NCBI RefSeq assembly: GCF_001429505.1
Contig: NZ_LMJW01000003.1
Span: 69,139 to 133,138, forward strand
Source: Allobosea sp. Root483D1
Lineage (GTDB): Bacteria > Pseudomonadota > Alphaproteobacteria > Rhizobiales > Beijerinckiaceae
Reading direction: 5' to 3'
DNA: 64,000 nt
The notes beneath the pieces were generated by a model. The model worked only from the letters and a program-made list of their open reading frames with translations. It did no database searches and had not been told where the DNA came from. A program made the position numbers and the translations under genes. Positions within the stretch are counted from its first letter, which is position 1; each line of letters starts with the position of its first letter. This document shows, one piece after another, positions 60,762 to 64,000 of the stretch.

Positions 60762-61106
60762 TCAGACCAGCGCCTGAACCTGGATCTCGACGAGGATGTC
60801 GTCGGCAGCGAGCCGCGACTCGACCGTCGCACGCGCCGGCGGCTGCTTGGGATCGACCCAGGCCTCCCAGGCCTGGTTCATTTCGTTGAAGGTACCGACG
60901 TCCTTCAGCCAGATATTCCCGACGACGATGCGCGTTTTATCGGTGCCGGCCATGGCCAGGTAGTTGTCGATCTGCGCGAGGATATCGGCGGTCTGCTCCT
61001 TGACACCGCCGCTGCGGTCCTTGGCGGTCAACCCGGACAGGAAAGCGAACCCGTTCGCGACCAGCACCTTGCTGAGGCGGCCGGTGACTTCGTGACGCGT
61101 AATCAT
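60762..61106 (-). CDS. RidA-family protein (YjgF/YER057c/UK114)
   Basis: 114 residues. KVLVANGFAFLSGLTAKDRSGGVKEQTADILAQIDNYLAMAGTDKTRIVVGNIWLKDVGTFNEMNQAWEAWV matches the RidA fold, ending PARATVESRLAADDILVEIQVQALV. The Arg in PARATVE that binds the enamine carboxylate in RidA is present. RidA hydrolyses reactive enamine/imine intermediates; next to an FAD amine oxidase it would remove the imine product. It lies 74 bases after the oxidase, on the same strand. Confidence 0.94.
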   Translation of the reverse strand: MITRHEVTGRLSKVLVANGFAFLSGLTAKDRSGGVKEQTADILAQIDNYLAMAGTDKTRIVVGNIWLKDVGTFNEMNQAWEAWVDPKQPPARATVESRLAADDILVEIQVQALV

Positions 61107-61162
61107 GATTCCTCGTGACGTTTGGAATGATGGGCGGGCTCGTGCCGCCCGACGCTATCGCC

Positions 61163-61780
61163 CTAAAGGTGCGATTCCCGGATGTTGATGATCCAGATGA
61201 GTTTCGCTTCGCGATCGGAGCGATTGAAGAGGTGATGAGGGATCGTGCTCGGGAACTGGAAACTATCGCCTTCGGCGACCTGGAAGACCTCGTCCCCGAT
61301 CGTCAGCTCGGCGTTCCCGGCCATCATGTAGCCCGCCTTGTCACCCGGGCCGGTCAGCACATCGGCGCTCTGCGCGCCCGGCGGGATCGTCAGGATCATG
61401 AAGCGGAGCTGGTCGTTGTCGCGCGGTGACAGCAGCTCCTTGGTGAAATGGCTGCCGCCGACCACGATCTTCGGGCGCTCGCCGGGATGGCGGACATAGC
61501 GGTTTTCGCGGGGAGGCTCCGCCTCGCTTTCGAGAAATGACCACAGCGTCACGCCGAGTGCGGCACGCAGTTTCTGCAGCGTGCTGATCGAAGGATTGGT
61601 TGCCCCCCGCTCGATCTGGCTGATGCTGCCCGACGAAACACCGGCTTTCGCAGCCAGCTCGAGGATAGTCATCCCGCGATCAGTCCTGAGCGCGCGCAGG
61701 CGCAGCCCGATCCGCATCGTCTCCAGCTGCTCGTCGGTTTCGGCATCTCCGGATTCGGCGGACGGGACTGGATCGATCAT
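61163..61780 (-). CDS. XRE-cupin regulator (PuuR-like)
   Basis: 205 residues. RLRALRTDRGMTILELAAKAGVSSGSISQIERGATNPSISTLQKLRAALGVTLWSFL is the HTH; the cupin barrel follows (GAQSADVLTGPGDKAGYMMAGNAELTIGDEVFQVAEGDSFQFPSTIPHHLFNRSDREAKLIWI). It resembles PuuR. It is first in the minus-strand unit regulator-RidA-FAD oxidase and divergent from an oligopeptide-type importer, so it is well placed to control both. Confidence 0.93.
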   Translation of the reverse strand: MIDPVPSAESGDAETDEQLETMRIGLRLRALRTDRGMTILELAAKAGVSSGSISQIERGATNPSISTLQKLRAALGVTLWSFLESEAEPPRENRYVRHPGERPKIVVGGSHFTKELLSPRDNDQLRFMILTIPPGAQSADVLTGPGDKAGYMMAGNAELTIGDEVFQVAEGDSFQFPSTIPHHLFNRSDREAKLIWIINIRESHL

Positions 61781-61845
61781 TGGCTTCCTAGGGGTCGAGC
61801 GCAGAACGACGATATGATGAGATTCTCAGTCGCGCAACCATTATA

Positions 61846-61862
61846 CTGAAATTGATATTCAG
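61846..61862. promoter_or_regulatory. Weak inverted repeat, possible XRE-cupin operator
   Basis: CTGAA (61846-61850) and TTCAG (61858-61862), five-base arms with a 7-base AT-rich centre, 66 bases before the regulator start in the divergent region. Weak evidence. Confidence 0.3.
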
Positions 61863-62070
61863 AAGACCCGCCACCTCTCGTCATCTCGATCCGCAAAAAA
61901 TTTTCACCGCATCGCATAAGGCGGCAAAACTCTTGACGCGAGGAACGAATTACGAAACATTTTTAGCCAAGCAGGCTTCTGCGGCGCCGGTCGGATGAAA
62001 TTTACTTTCAATTTTCTGATGAAGCGTTTCAAACAAGCATCTGCCCGGCGCAGTTGGGAGAGGGATAATC

Positions 62071-63747
62071 ATGACCGATACGCGGCTTCCATCACCTTGG
62101 GACCTGAACCGCCGCGGCCTCCTCGGCCTTGGCGCCGGCGCTTTGGCTGCCGCCTCCGGTCTCGCCGCCAGGGCGCAAGCCCCGGGCAAGCCGAATCCGC
62201 CGCCGCCCGCCAAGCCGACCGGAATCGTGGTTGTCGGACTCTCGCAGGAACCCGTCTCGTTCAACCCGCTGATGCCCGGCGTCGAAGTCGACGAGGTCGT
62301 CTGGACGAGCGTCTTCAACTCGCTCTGGGTTGCGGAGCCGGACGGAAGCCTGCGCCCCGATCTGGCAATAGCGGTCCCGAGCGAGGCCAATGGCGGCATT
62401 TCCGACGGCGGCCTTACCTGGTCGGTCAAATTGCGCAGCGACGTGAAATGGCATGACGGAACGCCGTTCACCGCCGAAGACGTCAAATATTCCCTGACGC
62501 TGATAAACGCTCCGGGGTTCAAGGCGCGCACGCGCGTCGGCCACGCCTTCGTCAAGGACATCGTGGTGAAGGGCCCCCACGAAATCACATGGCGGATGGA
62601 GAAGGCTTACGCGCCCTATCTTGCGATGCTCGCCAACACGCACATCGTGCCCAAGCACATCCTCGAAAAGGCGAGCGATCCGAACACCGCCCCGTTCAAC
62701 AACGCCCCCGTGGGCACCGGCCCGTTCCGCTGGGGCACACGCCAGCCCGGCGACAACATCACATTGGTCGCCAATGAGAGCTACCACGGCGACGGCCCCT
62801 ACCTTGAGAAGGCCGTCCTGAAATACGTGCCCGATTTGACGGCGCTGTATGCTCAGTTCCGGACCGGGCAGGTCGATCTCGTGATCATCTCGGGCATCCC
62901 GGCGAACTACTATCAGGAAGCGATCAAGCTGCCAGGGCGCAAGGTTGCGGTTGCACCGAGCGGGAATCTCGAAATCATCATGCCCAACCTCGGCAACAAG
63001 GCCTTTGCCGAGAAGGCCGTGCGTCATGCCCTCTACGCGGCGATGGACAAGCAGGCCATCATCGACGCGATCTATTACGGCGTGCCAAAGCCGACAGAGT
63101 CTTTCGCACCGCGCGAATCCTGGGCGTTCAACCCCAATCTTCCCGTCCAGAAGCGCGATCTCGACCGCGCCAACAAGCTTCTCGACGAAGCCGGCTGGAA
63201 ACGCTCCGGCTCGGGCACACGCATGAAGAATGGCGTGCCGCTCGAATTCGCGGTCTCGACCACGACGGGCAACCAGCTGCGCGAGCAATGCCAGCAGCTG
63301 ATGCAGCAGGACTGGCTGCAGATCGGCGCCAAGATGACGATCAACAATATGCCGGCCGCCGTGATCTGGGGTGAATTCTATGTGCGCTCGAAATTCGACT
63401 CCCTGCTTGTAGGCACCACGTTCCGGACGGGTGTCGATCCAGACCCGGCCTCGCGCTTCGCCTCGGACGCCATTCCGGTGAAGGGCGGCAGCGGCGGCAA
63501 CTACATGCAGTGGGAGAACCCGGAAGCGGATGCCCTGATGAAACAGGGGCAGGAAACCTTCGATCAGGAGAAGCGGAAGGCGATCTACTGGAAGCTGCAG
63601 GACATCGTCCGCGAGGAACTGCCGATCCTGCCGATCTTCCAGTACGCCCCGATCGAAGGCGTGAAGGAAGGACTGGTCGGCTACCGGCCCAACATCAACC
63701 AACGCCAGAACGCTTGGAACATGGGCAGCTGGTACTGGGCGAAGTGA
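62071..63747 (+). CDS. Peptide/oligopeptide ABC transporter substrate-binding protein
   Basis: 558 residues. The N-terminus LNRRGLLGLGAGALAAASGLAARAQA is a twin-arginine signal. The family 5 binding-protein fold follows: LSQEPVSFNPLMPGVEVDEVVWTSVFNSLW, LRPDLAIAVPSEANGGISDGGLTWSVKLRSDVKWHDGTPFTAEDVKYSL, and NAPVGTGPFRWG. It binds peptides or larger amines. A GGGAGAGGG site precedes the ATG. The permease starts 32 bases later. Confidence 0.94.
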   Translation: MTDTRLPSPWDLNRRGLLGLGAGALAAASGLAARAQAPGKPNPPPPAKPTGIVVVGLSQEPVSFNPLMPGVEVDEVVWTSVFNSLWVAEPDGSLRPDLAIAVPSEANGGISDGGLTWSVKLRSDVKWHDGTPFTAEDVKYSLTLINAPGFKARTRVGHAFVKDIVVKGPHEITWRMEKAYAPYLAMLANTHIVPKHILEKASDPNTAPFNNAPVGTGPFRWGTRQPGDNITLVANESYHGDGPYLEKAVLKYVPDLTALYAQFRTGQVDLVIISGIPANYYQEAIKLPGRKVAVAPSGNLEIIMPNLGNKAFAEKAVRHALYAAMDKQAIIDAIYYGVPKPTESFAPRESWAFNPNLPVQKRDLDRANKLLDEAGWKRSGSGTRMKNGVPLEFAVSTTTGNQLREQCQQLMQQDWLQIGAKMTINNMPAAVIWGEFYVRSKFDSLLVGTTFRTGVDPDPASRFASDAIPVKGGSGGNYMQWENPEADALMKQGQETFDQEKRKAIYWKLQDIVREELPILPIFQYAPIEGVKEGLVGYRPNINQRQNAWNMGSWYWAK

Positions 63748-63778
63748 CGGGAATGGCCGCGACCGGGAGGGTGGCGCT

Positions 63779-64000
63779 GTGATCGGGTTTCTCATACGCC
63801 GCTTGGGGCAATCAGTGATGCTGCTGTTCATCGTCTCGATGATCGGCTTCGCGATCCTGCATCTGGCGCCCGGCGGCCCGCTCTCGCAGTTCGCCGCCGG
63901 CGGTGACATGACCCAGGCCGATCTCGACCGCATCGCGGAACAGCTCGGCCTCAATCGCCCGCTGCCGGTGCAATATCTCGAATGGCTCTGGCGCATGCTG
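63779..64000 (+). CDS. Peptide ABC transporter permease (DppB type), partial at window end
   Basis: From GTG 63779 (GGGAGG upstream), 74 codons visible, cut by the window end. MIGFLIRRLGQSVMLLFIVSMIGFAILHLAPGGPLSQFAAGG and LDRIAEQLGLNRPLPVQYLEWLWRML match the N-terminus of DppB/OppB permeases. The gene continues beyond the window with the second permease and ATPases presumably following. Confidence 0.93.
   Translation, partial: MIGFLIRRLGQSVMLLFIVSMIGFAILHLAPGGPLSQFAAGGDMTQADLDRIAEQLGLNRPLPVQYLEWLWRML

Noticed and set aside
62092..63996. 634-residue minus-strand frame opposite the peptide-binding protein
   Set aside because: Shadow of a well-supported gene with signal peptide and family motifs.
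1..64000. CRISPR arrays, tRNA, rRNA and transposase genes
   Set aside because: Looked for regularly spaced repeats, cloverleaf-like sequences, rRNA blocks and DDE-type genes and found none.

Overview
The window is GC-rich chromosomal DNA of an alphaproteobacterium, most likely of the order Hyphomicrobiales and close to Bosea or Methylobacterium. This is inferred from gene content (rpe-purB order, a complete liv operon with an extra small membrane protein, ATP12 chaperone, PccB, LTXXQ/Spy protein), from long palindromic intergenic repeats of the type common in Rhizobiales, and from strong GC-rich codon use. No rRNA, tRNA, CRISPR array, transposase or phage gene was seen. This is ordinary chromosome with many small transport and regulator modules.

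Layout. 1-4.6 kb: end of rpe, a DUF1428 protein, purB, a small serine hydrolase, a membrane diguanylate cyclase and a glutathione S-transferase. 4.8-10.4 kb: a minus-strand branched-chain amino acid transporter (livH-livM-livG-livF, a small membrane protein, livJ), ending in a clear terminator. 10.8-20.2 kb: an M19 dipeptidase, two tandem chemoreceptors, a TrmJ-like RNA methyltransferase, the wreck of a histidine kinase and an MscS-type channel. 20.2-25.3 kb: an autotransporter and a TonB-dependent receptor, both on the minus strand.

25.7-30.8 kb: an amine oxidase, an XRE-cupin regulator and a polar amino acid ABC transporter (binding protein plus two permeases, no ATPase). This transporter operon also holds a small protein resembling the prephenate dehydratase/BacA fold. 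31-36 kb: a secreted hypothetical with a DUF805 protein, a MarR-GNAT fusion, murI, rpsD (with a terminator-like hairpin in its leader) and an unrecognised 275-residue protein. 36.5-45.3 kb: Spy-like protein, P1 peptidase, a lone YjhX-family protein, ATP12, DUF1801, a ClpP paralogue, an ArsR-SRPBCC pair, a divergent LysE/MocR pair and pccB. 45.3-51.1 kb: a divergent LysR/oxidoreductase pair and an aliphatic-sulfonate-type ABC transporter with a flavin monooxygenase-like protein. 51.3-58.9 kb: a FabF-like ketosynthase with an HxlR regulator, a CecR/Ybh-like efflux operon (TetR, HlyD, ATPase, permease) and an MFS exporter. 59.2-64 kb: a second amine-oxidation module (FAD oxidase, RidA, XRE-cupin regulator) divergent from the start of an oligopeptide-type ABC transporter that runs off the end.

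Two themes recur. First, oxidation of an amino compound is paired with an XRE-cupin regulator and an ABC importer twice (25.7-30.8 and 59.2-64 kb). Second, several regulators have readable operator candidates in front of them: TetR at 56946, MocR at 42244, ArsR at 41557, and a perfect 14-bp palindrome at 10521 before livH. The most unusual coding feature is the PDT/BacA-like protein inside the amino acid transporter operon.
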